The notes beneath the pieces were generated by a model. The model ran no database searches. It saw nothing but the letters and a program-made list of their open reading frames with translations, and was not told where the DNA came from. A stretch of DNA of 64,000 bases from Rhynchopus sp. YZ270_cl-10 (Eukaryota; Euglenozoa; Diplonemea; Diplonemida; Diplonemidae), in NCBI GenBank assembly GCA_964035575.1, contig OZ037851.1, forward strand, positions 496,001 to 560,000, written 5' to 3'. Positions 10,686 through 21,666 of the stretch are shown here, piece by piece; within the stretch, counting starts at the first letter, position 1; each line of letters opens with the position of its first letter. Both the position numbers and the translations under genes were made by a program.

Positions 10686-11198
10686 GTGTGACCGTGACCC
10701 GAAGTCGTCCCTACATCCATTTCGAGGTTTACACCTGAGCCCTCAACCCGCTTCCGTTCACCAGTTAGATGAACAGGGATCATTGGTGACAGGTTAAATA
10801 GGTCTGTGCGATGTAGGTTCCGTCGAAGGAAATTTTCGAAGATTAACCTAAATCTCATTCACCTAACAGAGTTGAAGGTGCAAAACGTCCTCGACCGACG
10901 CAGTCACCAAAAAAGAAGATTTTTTGTTTTGTTTTTCAAAATTAGAAAAACCCTTCGTTACAACGTGCCCTGATGTGCCATCGGGCAAAGTGCGGGCTCA
11001 TCACTGACAATCATCGTGTGATATGCTGTAGGGAATATACAGGTATATCGTGTTTGGTAGTCAAAGAAGAGCATCGATGTGCACTGTGCCGTCAAAGAAA
11101 GGTCACATATTTTTACATAAACGGACATCCCTCATCCCTAAAGAGTGCGGCAGAGATCAGATGCCATGAACTGTTTTTCTTTCAAAAACAAAAACAAA

Positions 11199-11698
11199 TG
11201 AGGTGATCCAGTCTCACGCTTTTTCACACATTTTCACTTGGTTTCACACATTTTCACACATTTTCACATGGTTTCACACATTTTCACTTGGTTTCACACA
11301 TTTTCACATGGTTTCACGGTGTGAAAAAGTGTGTACGAAAGTGAAAAAAAAACTGCTTCACGCACTCTGAGTGGATTCCTCCAGAAAAAAAACTTGGTGT
11401 TTTCACATGGTTTCACACATTTTCACTTGGTTTCACTTGGTTTCACATGTTTTCACATGGTTTCACATGTTTTCACTTGGTTTCACATATTTTCACTTGG
11501 TTTCACACATTTTCACTTGGTTTCACATGTTTTCACATGGTTTCACATGTTTTCACTTGATTTCACATGTTTTCACATGGTTTCACATATTTTCACTTGG
11601 TTTCACACATTTTCACCTTGGTTTCACACGTTTTCACTTATTTTCACATATTTTCACGGTGTGAAAAAGTGTGGAAAAGTGTGCGCTGGATCACCTCA
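11199..11698. mobile_element. Inverted-repeat element filled with a TTTCAC minisatellite
   Basis: The ends are TGAGGTGATCCAG and CTGGATCACCTCA, a perfect 13-bp inverted repeat. The same 11 bases, ACAAAAACAAA, flank it on both sides. They could be a target duplication of Mutator length, but they are low-complexity. The body consists almost wholly of units such as GGTTTCACACATTTTCAC with CATG, CTTG, CACA and CATA variants, interrupted near 11318-11398. It is not coding; the apparent His/Phe/Thr/Trp frame is only the repeat read through. Confidence 0.75.
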
Positions 11699-12305
11699 AC
11701 AAAAACAAAAAACAAAAAAAAACACACAATTTTTTGAAATAGGAAGTGGCTTCAGGATTATGAAATCACGTCATTCCGCAAGCTGTTGTGCTTACTGAAG
11801 TATTGGTGATGTGAAAAGGGGTAACAAAGCACCACAGGGACACACCGTTTTTTGCCATTTCATTGTTCATTTCCTATTGCCAAGAATGTGATATTTGATT
11901 TAAAAAAAAAAAAAGGGTTTTTCAGTTCGTTTTTGCCAATCCTTTCCTGGTACCCTTTATTCAATGTGAAAAAGAAAATAGAAAAAAAAAAAAACGAAAC
12001 GTATCAAAAAAACGTCAGGAAAATCAGTATTGAACATGAGAACAGGGAGGGTCATACGGGATACGCAGACCTTCCTTTTTTTTGTTTCCTCTTTTGGTGT
12101 GGCGGACCAGACAATTAAACCCCTTTTGGGCCATTCTTGGGCCATTCCAAAACCGCAAAATCCACCACATCAGTTTTTTTTTATCTTTTTTTTGGTCCTT
12201 TCCGAAGGTTCCTCACCTCCGCAGTTTTGGGAAGTGGCGGCAGATGCTGGCCCCACCTTTGCGGGAGGTAGCCTGCATGCCCTCTTACTCGACCTAATTA
12301 CTGGA

Positions 12306-12541
12306 GGGGGTGAGGGGGGGGCAAATACAAGAGGGGTATACCTCTTATATTAGTCTTGAATGGTGCCCGGGAGGGGTCGATATTGACAGGTCGCTGACAC
12401 AGGGACTCTACACACACACCCCCTGATATTGACAGGTCGCCGACAGGTCGTTGACCGACTTTCGAAAGCACCATTGAAGAGAAAAATAGGAGGGTGTCTA
12501 ATACAAGAGGTACCTCTTGTATTCGTTTCCCCCCCTCCCTC
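12306..12541. repeat. Nested palindromic element
   Basis: The outer arms (12308-12353 and 12497-12541) are inverted copies rich in G or C, with AATACAAGAGG. Each arm is itself a near-palindrome (AATACAAGAGG/CCTCTTGTATT). Between them, 12359-12476 is bounded by AATGGTGC and GCACCATT and holds repeats of GATATTGACAGGTCGCTGACA. The layout reads as one palindromic element inserted into another. Confidence 0.6.
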
Positions 12542-12961
12542 AGTAATGTTGCTACGTTTTGGTTTAAATGTTGAGAGGGAGGAGGGGGGAAAAAGCAAGG
12601 TAAAACGGTAAAGCAAAAAAATAAAATAAAAGCGCAAAGCGCAAAGCGCCTAACCGGAGAGACATACGCAAAGGTACTGATAAAATGAAAGAAATAAATG
12701 TGCATCGTATCGGCGCAAATCATAATATTTCAAACAAAAGGACCCAAAAAAAGGCTCCAATGATATTAGCACACTCACGGCCCAAAGGCGCTGTACAAAA
12801 AAAAAAAGAAAAAAGAAAAAAGAAAAAGCGACACTGAGCACTGTCTTTATCGTCCGGTGTGACATCGTTATCATAATTACACAGTACTCTGTAAATCAGG
12901 GGGTGGTGAAATAACACAGACCAGCCCAATAAAAGGAGCAAAAATATTAAAAAAAAATGTT

Positions 12962-12991
12962 CAAATGAACCAAAGCTTCGCAGTGCTTAGC
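12962..12991 (+). repeat. Stem-loop repeat, type A (3' truncated)
   Basis: AAATGAACCAAAGCTTCGCAGTGCTTAGC keeps the 5' arm and the AAGC/GCTT inner stem. The closing arm is absent. Confidence 0.45.
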
Positions 12992-13453
12992 AAAAAAGCC
13001 TCCGCAAATTATGTTGACTGTACTAAATGTTGGATGCCAAAAAAGAAAACTGTTTCGGCCAGATTCCCAACATTAGCACGGTTTAACATTTCAATTTATG
13101 AATACGGCATTGAAAATAGGTGAGTCTTGGACACGGCCATTGGGGGAGGTTGAAAAAAAAGTGGTAAAAACGAAAAAAGTGGTTGGTTGGGGGGGCATTG
13201 GGGCAGACATCTCATAAAAGAAGATCTGTTCCGTTTATTCCTTGAGAGGTAAACCAAAAGGTACTAGGGTGTCAAGACTGCTTCAGGTCCAGAAGACATC
13301 CCTCCCTTTGGGGGGTATAGACGACGGTAAGTGCATGGCATCCAGTGTTATACTAACAGATGCACAAACCTGATCAACAGTTGGAAAAGAAAAAAAAAAT
13401 GTGTGGAGTTCACACATAGTCCACACGTTGTCAATTTTTCAAAAGAAAAAAAA

Positions 13454-13489
13454 GTGAAGTTGACAGTGCGAACGCCTGGGTGTACCCAA
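13454..13489 (+). repeat. Interspersed repeat, type D (diverged)
   Basis: GTGAAGTTGACAGTGCGAACGCCT matches the 5' half of type D copies near 47691 and 63095. The 3' half is unrelated. Confidence 0.4.
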
Positions 13490-14189
13490 ATAACAGCGGT
13501 CCCATTTTTTTGATGGAATTCGGGTGTTCTGTGTGCTCAGAAAGCACAAATATTGAAAAAAGAAAAAAAATAGAATCACAGAAAAAAGAGAGAGGAAAAA
13601 AATAGGGAGGATTTTCAGGGGGGCATTCTTTGAAAAATTGATTGTATTTCACGCAATGGAGCGAGGCCGAACAAGCTTCGCTAGGGCCTGATACAGGGGT
13701 GATGGTAAGTATTCGTACGACATAGATTTTCCAGACATGCCTATTTTCAGGCGTAGTCGGCCTCGCTGCATTGTATGATATTAGTGTAGACACACGAGAA
13801 AGTGTCACACCGTATACCACCAATATTACCGCCCCCTTTCTTATGCACACGGAACAAAAACAGAATGCAAAACTAAAAAGAAAAGAAAAGAAAAGAAAAA
13901 GGACACGCCGTCTGGTTCTACTCAGCGTTCAGAAACTGATGATTCGTTTTTTATATTCGACATTATGCGTTTACTCCTATGCGGGTAAGTTCACCCTTTT
14001 AAAATTTTTTGTGTTCTGTATTTTGTCCCAAACTATTCCTTTTCAAAAAGTATTTCAACAAAAAAAAAATGCTTCTCCATATTCCCCCCCCAAAACCCTC
14101 CCTGCCAACATCATTCCCGACTCAGTTTTGCTTTGCTTTTTCCTCAATTTACTGCTTTTTTTTCGGGGAATGTCCATGTTGTACGTTTC

Positions 14190-17100
14190 TTACAACTCAT
14201 ACGTCATCACATCATTCGAGGCCCACACCAACACAACCGGTCCGAGCCCTTCGGTGAGTTTCCTGATTAATATTTTTTTTTGAAGTATTGTAGCTATTCT
14301 TCCTCCCCACAACCTACTCTCAAATGAATGAACGTTAATAAGATGAACCTTAAGACACACAACGTCGCTTGGTGGCTAAATGAATTTCAAGGAGATGCAG
14401 ATTTTCTTAAAATTTCCCCATACCTGAGGGTGGCCATGTATTGCTCTCCGAGCTGCCCTGCTTGCGATCTTGGTGGCATTCCTGGCATGGGCATAAAGGT
14501 GACTGCGGTGTAGTGGTTCTTGTCCTTGACGAGGTCGTGCAGGATGTTGAGACGCTTGGCGGAGGGGAGGTGCGTGAGGAGTGTGTCCATGCCTCCTGCG
14601 TCGTTGCCGTGGCATGTCTCTGCGATGGGAGACGGGCTGACACAGTGCACCGAGAGACGCCGTGCCCCACCATGCGGCCCCTGCACCTCCACAGTCTCCA
14701 CCTCATCTTCCATCATGCACAACTCCAGAATCGAGACCACCGCGGCAATCGCAGATTCCTGCGCATGACGGTAGATCGCGAGCTGTTCTGCTTCTGTCTT
14801 CAAATTTTCATTCCATGTTCCAGGGTCGAGACCCCAGACCTGGATGGTGGCAGGGACACGCATCTTCCGGATGACCCTGCTGTGGAGGGAGGAATAGCGT
14901 GCCTTGGTGCGTTGCAGGGTGTCGTCGTCTTGCTCGACGAAGGAGCAGATCCTGATGTACGCCACCTTCTCCCAACGGTCCTGCCGCATAAGCATGTCAG
15001 CAAGCTGCACCGCAAGCGTAAAGTCCTCGGGGGCACCCCAAGGACACTCCCACACATCAATGCGCATCTTCTTGGCAAAGCGTTTGTCGCCCTTCGACGA
15101 CAGCAGCGCCTTGTGAAGTTCATGCTTCTCCATCACAGAGGAAATGTCCAGCTCGTCAAAGTTCGCCAACAACAAAAACGACATCTTCAGCTCATCCGCA
15201 TCCCCAAGAATCTCAAGCAGCTCCTTATCACTCCTCTTCGGCTTTTTGAATTCGGTGCCAAACGGCGACGTCGGGGGGAGCGGATCAACACTGTGCGGTG
15301 ACGGAACATCCTCCGTCGCAAAATAATTGTGCGGGTTCTCGAAGGGAACGTGGTGCCAATTTCCAGCGCTTTTAATGAACCGCCGTTTGCCGTTCTTTTT
15401 GTGCGGTGCTGCGGAGTTGCGCTTTGTGAAACCGTCTGCGTAGGAGTGCAGACGCCCCATTTTGGGGTCTTCATCATCAGAATCGGCGATTTCAAAGTCT
15501 ACCTCCGCTGTGTTAGTTCCATGGACTGGAGAGAGCGCGACACTGTTCACCGGTGCACGCACTTCATCAGCATCATTCGGGGTCAGTTCTGCGACCACGC
15601 AGTTTGGCCTCATCCCTCCAATCCCCGACTGTGTCAGCAAAGACCTCGCGGCAGCACGATGGGTCGCCGCATGAGAACAGTTTACAAACGCCTTCAGCTT
15701 CACCTCCTCAATAAATTCCTGCCACTTCGTCCGCCGCACCTCAACCTGCTGCAGCAACCCTTCCTTCACATCACACCCTTCCCTCTCATCGACAATCGGG
15801 TCACCAATGATCAACAACCCCCCTTTCTTCATATCATTCATAAATTCAAACATCTGAACCTTATTCTGTGGCGAATCCGCCAAAAGCAAGAACCTCGCCC
15901 TCCAAAACTTGATATGCTCAGTCTGACCAAGACGCAGCAGGTATTTGCGGACCTGATGGAAGATCAACGCCTGGGTCACATCACCCCATCCCTTCCCCTC
16001 TGTGTCCATCGCCTTACCAATGTAAAAGGTGAGAATACCGATCACACAGGTTGCAACGAGGGTGGCACTCCATTGGATGTAAAACATAATTGAAATGCAG
16101 ATGACGCCTCCAAACAGAGCGGTAAACCAGCTGAAAAAGCGGAAGCGCGGGCGGAAGTTTGGTGCCCCAGCGATTGTGTAGAGGAAGGTGGCGAAGTTTG
16201 TTGTGGCATATGTGATTAAGGTAAACATAGTCAGAATGGGCGCAAGAACGTCAAACGACCCAACACAGAGCAGAACGCTCGCTACGAAGACCGACACAAC
16301 GATGGCAAGCGCGGGCTCTCCTTTCCACATCTTCTTGAAAGGGTTGATAACCGGAATGAGATCGTCGTTGGCAACGGCTTGCAGAAGGCGGGACGCAGAT
16401 TGGATTGATGCCAACGCCGACGATGCTGACGAAGTGATCACACCAAATGTAATGACATTAGGAGCCCACGACGTGCGTGACAAAATGAAATAGTCGTTCT
16501 TCAGCGTGTCCCGCTCCACAGAACAGCCAAGCGAGAAGATCATCAAAACATACCCAAACAGCGCTGCCGTCAGTGCAGAAAGCGCGCCTCGTGGAATCGC
16601 AATATCAGGACGCTTCAGCACACCACTCATATTCGCTCCCGCCATGATTCCGGTCATTGCAGGGAATACGATACCGAAAACAATCGAAAACGACCCGTTT
16701 TCGTCAAAATCAGGCCAAAGATTGGAGTGAAATGTATCCCAGGTTGGTCCGGTGTAAACAAACGTCATATTGTCGAGCTTTGAGTCGATGGAGGATTTTT
16801 GCCCGGTCCATTCTTGAGGCTCGTGGAAGAGGAGACCAGCGTTGCCGAAAACCTGCGCTACAATCTGGACTAAGAGAAGGAGAAGGATGCACCTCGGGTA
16901 CAACGACGGCGAGAAGATGCAGATCAGCGACTCAAGGAACAGCATGCCGATACCCACCCCCGCCTTCGCCCAGTGGTTTTCCAGTGCATCGGAGTTCCAG
17001 TCTTCGATCTTCATTGTCAGGGTATCGGTGAACCCCTGCATATAGAACGAAATACCACAAATGTTCGCAGCGGTGAAGACCATCCCGATGGCACCTCCTA

Positions 17101-17710
17101 ACTCAGGCCCGACAGAGCGGGAAAGTAAATAGTACGCACCTCCTCCTGCAACACGTCCGTTGGTTGCCAGGGCGCTGACGGAAAGAATGGTAAGATATGC
17201 CATGAGACCTCCAATGGCAAACATAAGAAGGGTGCACATCATCCCAGCCTGCCCCACTGCCCAGCCGAGACGCAGGAACAACACGACTCCGATGATGGAG
17301 AGAAGGGAGGGCACGAAAACGCCCATCACAGTGCCGAAGCCGTTTTTGGTGATGCGGGGGCGCCAGTCTGTGGTGACCTTTCCTCCTTCGTGCGGAAGGA
17401 GTTGTCTGTGGAGGTCGTTGTCAGTTGGGCGGCGTGGCAGTGCTCTGTCCAAATAGCTTGTTGAATCATCATGAGTTGTGCGTGGTCCCATGATAAGAGA
17501 CATGGACGAAGCATGTGGCAGCTTGCGCCCCACACTGCTTGCACCGTCTTCGGACTGATCCGGCACAGCCCCATCTTCACCCCACACACCGTCCCACATA
17601 GTACCCGGGGAAATCTCCGGTGGCTCTTCCTGTACAAGTCGGATGCCACCTCCACCTCCCATAGACATGATACCCAGCTCATCTCCCTTCGATTCGGTCT
17701 CACCCCCCAT
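14190..17710 (-). CDS. Cation-chloride cotransporter (SLC12 family)
   Basis: Electroneutral cotransport of chloride with potassium and/or sodium across a membrane is the known role of this family. Exon 1 is 14424-17710 and exon 2 is 14190-14262; together they encode 1119 aa. Residues 1-115 are a Gly/Asp-rich cytosolic head. About 125-565 hold some twelve membrane segments, with the family's first-helix signature (GVVLFLRLGWAVGQAG) and GGGAYYLLSRSVGPELGGAIG. The rest is the cytosolic C-terminal domain. Exon 2 supplies the diagnostic end LTEGLGPVVLVWASNDVMTY. The junction (CTCAG, then GAAAC after AATCAG) keeps the frame exactly. The 161-nt intron 14263-14423 contains a type A stem-loop. Which cations are carried cannot be told from sequence alone. 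Confidence 0.92.
14337..14376 (+). repeat. Stem-loop repeat, type A, inside an intron
   Basis: ATAAGATGAACCTTAAGAC...GTCGCTTGGTGGC is a diverged copy lying wholly within the cotransporter intron. Here it would be transcribed as its complement and removed by splicing. Confidence 0.5.
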
Positions 17711-18148
17711 CGTGTAGTGGTCTTTCTGTTTGGGGAATTTCTGGAGTGAAAAGGGGTGCGGGGAGTAGAGGTAAGGGATGGTGGATTTGGGGTCTCGAAA
17801 AAATTTGGTGGGTTTTTTGGATTAGAACTGCATTTTTTAGTTTCCTTTACGTGGACCCCTATGCCCCTATGCCCCTCCTCCCTCCCCCACTTCCACCCAA
17901 ACCCGGTCCAGATTGAAAAAATAATACCGCAAAAGTAAAAAAAGATACCCCCATATACAAAACCTGCCGCAGGTTTACACCGTCAATGTTGCACTTTTGG
18001 GTTTGCGGGTACATGGTAAACACAGGTTAGAAACCACTAAGGTTGGTGGGTAAAAACGTTGGTGGGTTTGGGGTCTCGAAAAAATTTGGTGGGTTTTTAC
18101 CCCACCAACCTTTGTTGGATGACTGTAGCTTTCTGTTGGAAAATGGGT
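17711..18148. repeat. Intergenic stretch with a direct and an inverted repeat
   Basis: A 33-bp segment containing GGGGTCTCGAAAAAATTTGG and GTGGGTTTTT occurs at 17784-17817 and again at 18066-18099. Around the second copy, AAGGTTGGTGGGTAAAAAC (from 18039) and GTTTTTACCCCACCAACCTT (to 18111) form an inverted repeat. The right end GATGACTGTA resembles the end of the element at 47374-47472. There is no gene. Confidence 0.6.
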
Positions 18149-19243
18149 TCAAGACAAGTGTGAGTTGTCAATAATCTCAACACACTCATCCCAGACGTAC
18201 GCCACCACACCACCACAGCTGCTGATCGCAAGACCGCAAGCATCTTTGTCCTGCTCAAGATTTTCGCGGTGCAAGAGTTGTTCCCCTGTTGAAATATACC
18301 ACGAGCTCAACACACTTGGGGAGTAGGCAGCAACAATGTCGTTCGACACAGCAACATCAAGCCACTCGCTTTCTGAGACGTCTTCAAATACACATTCACC
18401 TGTTTCAATGTTCCAGACACGCACACAGTTGTCGCAACACGCTGCAATGAAACGCTGGTTTGGTGTCAGTGCCACATACACAACGTTCCAAGGGCATGTC
18501 AGAACAAGCACCTCCACCCCTGTCGTGTAATCCCAGATGGTAATCTTTTTGCTGCCCTCCCCACACATCGCCACCCTGTCGCCTGTCACAACCATGACGA
18601 ACTCGCTCTCCACAATGTGGCCCCATTCATGCACAACAACGCCTGTTGCAATGTCCCACACCTGCAAACCTTTGTTCTTGCAGCACGATAACAGCTTTGT
18701 TCCACAGGGTGACCATGCCGTGGTCCACCTCTCATCACCTTCATCTCCAAAGGAGTGCTTCAACGCACCTGTCTTCACGTCATGAACTTCAGCACACTGC
18801 GTGTCAGAGTTGACGCATGACACCCACTCACTGCACGGTGAGAATGCTGGGAAACAAACCAACTTTGCAGGGAAGCGACACAGACTCTCATGTGTTTCCG
18901 TGTCCAAGATGGACATCTCCCCATCATCCCACATCACTGCAAGGTAACTATCACACGGGGAGAGTGTAATCGCGAAAGCGCCACCCGGACCTTGTATCGA
19001 TCCAGGAGTGATGTTGGCACCAGTGTAGTACAGCTCAACGGCACATCCCTCATCCATCTCGGTGTCGCAGATGCGCAAGTCGTCGTCGCCGATGTCGCCA
19101 CCGTCTTTCATCCGCACACCAACATGCCGAGCACGTGGCACGCCGAGCTCCGCAAGAAGCTTTCCCTTCATCTGTCCAAGTGTGTCGCTCCCGCCCACTT
19201 CTATCACACAGCTTGCAGACTCGAAGTGTCCTGTGATGTCCAT
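18149..19243 (-). CDS. WD40 protein with possible ubiquitin-like N-terminus
   Basis: A single-exon gene of 364 aa starting at the first ATG. Residues 1-75 look like a beta-grasp (ubiquitin-like) fold: an opening strand pair, a helix LGQMKGKLLAELGVP, then VGVRMKDGGDIGDDDLRI and CAVELYYTG. This assignment is inference from pattern. Residues 80-360 hold about six WD40 blades, seen as FSPCSEWVSCV, WSPCGTKLLSCCKNKGLQVWD, ITIWDYTTG, LTPNQRFIAACCDNCVRVWN and related strings. WD40 propellers are binding platforms; the partner is unknown. There is no signal peptide or membrane segment, so the protein is probably cytosolic. The next WD40 gene (21667-23025) is of a different architecture. Confidence 0.82.
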   Translation of the reverse strand: MDITGHFESASCVIEVGGSDTLGQMKGKLLAELGVPRARHVGVRMKDGGDIGDDDLRICDTEMDEGCAVELYYTGANITPGSIQGPGGAFAITLSPCDSYLAVMWDDGEMSILDTETHESLCRFPAKLVCFPAFSPCSEWVSCVNSDTQCAEVHDVKTGALKHSFGDEGDERWTTAWSPCGTKLLSCCKNKGLQVWDIATGVVVHEWGHIVESEFVMVVTGDRVAMCGEGSKKITIWDYTTGVEVLVLTCPWNVVYVALTPNQRFIAACCDNCVRVWNIETGECVFEDVSESEWLDVAVSNDIVAAYSPSVLSSWYISTGEQLLHRENLEQDKDACGLAISSCGGVVAYVWDECVEIIDNSHLS

Positions 19244-19293
19244 GTTCAGGGTAGCTCTGTTCTATCGGGACAGGTGTGTGGGAAGGCAGGTTG

Positions 19294-19515
19294 GGGACTG
19301 GTCAAGGCAAAGTACTGGCAATGGCCAGTACAAAAACTGACTAGACTTACTGGTCAATGGCCAGTACGCACTAAGTTTTTGTGTTTCCACGCATGCAGAA
19401 CCTGAGTAAGTATTTACTTACTGGTCATGACCACTACATTTTCCCAGGTTGACCGGTCAAACTGACCGATCAACCTAAAAACGGTCAAAGTGCTGGTCAT
19501 GACCATGACCAGTCC
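19294..19515. repeat. Cluster of ACTGGTCA palindromes with inverted ends
   Basis: The stretch is bounded by GGACTGGTCA and TGACCAGTCC. Inside lie repeated palindromes: TACTGGCAATGGCCAGTA, TTGACCGGTCAA and TGGTCATGACCA. It sits 50-270 bp upstream of the WD40 gene start at 19243. It is either a small inverted-repeat element or a dense array of binding sites for a dimeric protein; the shared outer ends favour an element. Confidence 0.6.
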
Positions 19516-19652
19516 ACCGTGCAATGAATTGCAGAGAGGAGGAGGGGAGGAGGATGGGGACGATGGAAAAGTAGGAAAAAATCCTGTGTGTAGGAAATCT
19601 ATCTAAATAGGGTACATGAGATGGGAATAGAGGGGTGTCGTGAGAGGGCTGG

Positions 19653-21431
19653 TCAAGCGTGCTCGCTCAGCCTGCCGTGCCATGTGCGCAGTGCGTCTCC
19701 CGCTGCCTTGCGTGCGCTGTCCTGCGCTTCGCTCTGTTCGCGGCGGAGCTGTCGGCGCGACACATTATCGAATTTGATGATTTTCTCCTCACGCTTGCGC
19801 TCCGTTTTATATGGCACCACTGCAGCTGTGAGGGATAGGTGTTCACATGGTCCTCAAAACAACGCTGATAAAAAGGTAAAAACGCAACACTAAAATCTTA
19901 ACGTACACTCTCTGTTGATTCTAAAAACGGATAAAATATTACCCAATATCACAAGCGACATCCCCAGAAAACAAAAACACTCCGACATACCTCTCGGACT
20001 ATGCGTTGCGCCTCGACTCCGACTGCCACTCCGGCTTCTGCTCCTCTGCACTGCCTGCGGGGACTCCACTAAGAGATCCTGCAGGCTGATACGGTGACGC
20101 ACCACCTTCACAGGGGCCGAGGCTGATGCGAGCGGCGGAGGGGGGAAGACGGGGGCGGGCGAGAGCGGGCTGTACACACCACCACCACCACCACCACTGC
20201 TCCCTACCACTAAGGGCGACGGCGGTGCGAGCGCTGATGTTGGCGTACGTTGCTGTTGTTGTTTGCCTTGCCCCTGCGACACCTTGATGTCATAGTGCGC
20301 CAGGTGCAGTCTCTCCGCCACACGCCGCATATGCTCTTCCTGTTCACGCAGTGCTAGCACCGCCGCCTCACGCATCATAATGACCTGCAGAGACGCAAGC
20401 TGCTCCTTCTGTCTGTTCAACACCCGCCCCCGCCCCTCCCTCTCAGATGCATAGAGGTGCCGTCTCTCTCGCCGGCAATGCAGCTTCTCGCCGTTGAAGA
20501 TGACGTCGAACATATGATCGCGCATCCGGCGTGCCTCCAACACCGCCAGGTCTTCGGCTGCTATCGCATCTGTTACGGTCTCGCTTTCGGTGTTCAGCGC
20601 AGACAGCGTGGCGTTCAGTTCTCGGATCTCCTTTTCCAATGAAGAAACCTCTTCCCAGACGGGGTTTTCTCTTAAGGAGGCGAGCTGGTTGCCTAAGGGT
20701 GGTTTGGTAGGGGTGACGTCGTCGTCGCTGTCGGATGCTGGGATCGGGGAGGCTGGGGCGAGGGCAACAAAGGTGGGGTCCTCGCAGGAGCTGCACCGCT
20801 GTAGCTGGGAGAGCAGCGCGGAGATGAGTTGTGTTTCTGCGGATATGGTTTCGGTAGTGGCTGCGGCCGCGGCAGCGTCGTGCACTTTAGCAGAAAGGGC
20901 CTCCATGTCTTTGCGGTTGACCTTCAGACGTGCCGTTTCCTCTCGTATAGCAGCAAGAAGACGACGTCTTTCCTCCAGCAACGCGAGATCGCATATTGCC
21001 ACCATTGACGGAAGGGGTTGGTACACTTCGTCCTCGAAGAAGCGGCGGAGCTTGGAGTGGAGATGAAATCGTCGTCCTGCTTCTTCGGAACAGCGTAGTT
21101 TGAAAGGATGCGATGCGGTGTTGAGATCTGTGACCATGACAGTGCGCCCATCAGGGTCCCATACGACACGCTCGATGTTGCGGAGCTGGATGCTGTGCAC
21201 AACACGCCATCGAGGGTCCGCCTGCGGCGTGTCTTCAAAGCAGTACATTGCAAAGTGCGTCAACGCAAGTGCTACAGCGCTTTCATTTATCCCTTCACCC
21301 GAAGTAATACTAAATCCAACCGCATCACTAAACTCAATACAATGCTCTCCAAGATCATACAGTATAGAAACAACCTGTTGGTCAGAGGCAAGACGTAAAT
21401 GGTCGCTTTTGGATTGTTCAAACTGCGTCAT
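19653..21431 (-). CDS. Coiled-coil protein, possible PH-like N-terminus
   Basis: Exon 1 is 19991-21431 and exon 2 is 19653-19825, giving 537 aa. The intron 19826-19990 begins GTATGTCGG and ends CCCTCACAG, and the split codon is restored exactly. Residues 1-140 alternate strands and end in a helix (WRVVHSIQLRNIERVVWDP, then FHLHSKLRRFFEDEV), which could be a PH-like fold; this is only a suggestion. About 150-190 and 255-395 are charged coiled coils. About 400-480 are Gln/Pro/Gly-rich with an SRSRSGSRSRG stretch. Exon 2 adds a basic helix (KTERKREEKIIKFDNVSRRQ) and ends in LSEHA. The function is unknown; a cytoskeletal or scaffold role would fit. Confidence 0.8.
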
Positions 21432-21449
21432 GGTTGAGGGGAGGAAGTT

Positions 21450-21472
21450 TATGAGATGAACCTAGCGATTAG
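21450..21472 (+). repeat. Truncated type A stem-loop
   Basis: GTTTATGAGATGAACCTAGCGATTAG matches the 5' arm and part of the inner stem. It lies in the first 45 bases upstream of the coiled-coil gene start. Confidence 0.4.
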
Positions 21473-21666
21473 ATCAGAAAAATATGTGTATCTTGGAGTG
21501 TTGTGTATCTCCATTTACTTCTGTTTTTGTAAAAAAAAGGGGAGTGAAAAGGGAGGAGGGGATCAATGGGAGTTTGAAATAAAATATCGTTTAGAATTTA
21601 CGTTGAGTGCGTAGATTGAATCATTTTAAAAAAATCCAAAACAAAAATCTCCGACGGAAAAAAAAA

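Larger units (their letters stand above)
9831..11198. other. Intergenic region upstream of the LRR gene
   Basis: No gene is visible. On the gene strand the start codon at 9830 is preceded by a long pyrimidine tract (9836-9867) ending TTTACG, without an AG close to the ATG. Stem-loop repeats lie near 10568, 10611 and 10647. A CATCCCTCATCCCTAAAGAGTGCGGC-like stretch near 11127 resembles one near 3478. Confidence 0.5.
11699..14189. other. Intergenic region between LRR and cotransporter genes
   Basis: No gene is supported. It holds a nested palindromic element (12306-12541), a type A stem-loop (12962), a type D repeat (13454) and many A runs. An open frame on the plus strand from 13771 ends in Phe-rich low-complexity sequence and shows no domain. 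Confidence 0.5.

Noticed and set aside
11331-11798. Plus-strand frame with regular FTHFHLV-type repeats
   Set aside because: It is the TTTCAC minisatellite read as protein; the unit length keeps the frame open by chance.
13771-14283. Plus-strand frame of 170 codons next to the cotransporter
   Set aside because: It overlaps the terminal cotransporter exon on the other strand and is Lys/Phe-rich low complexity.
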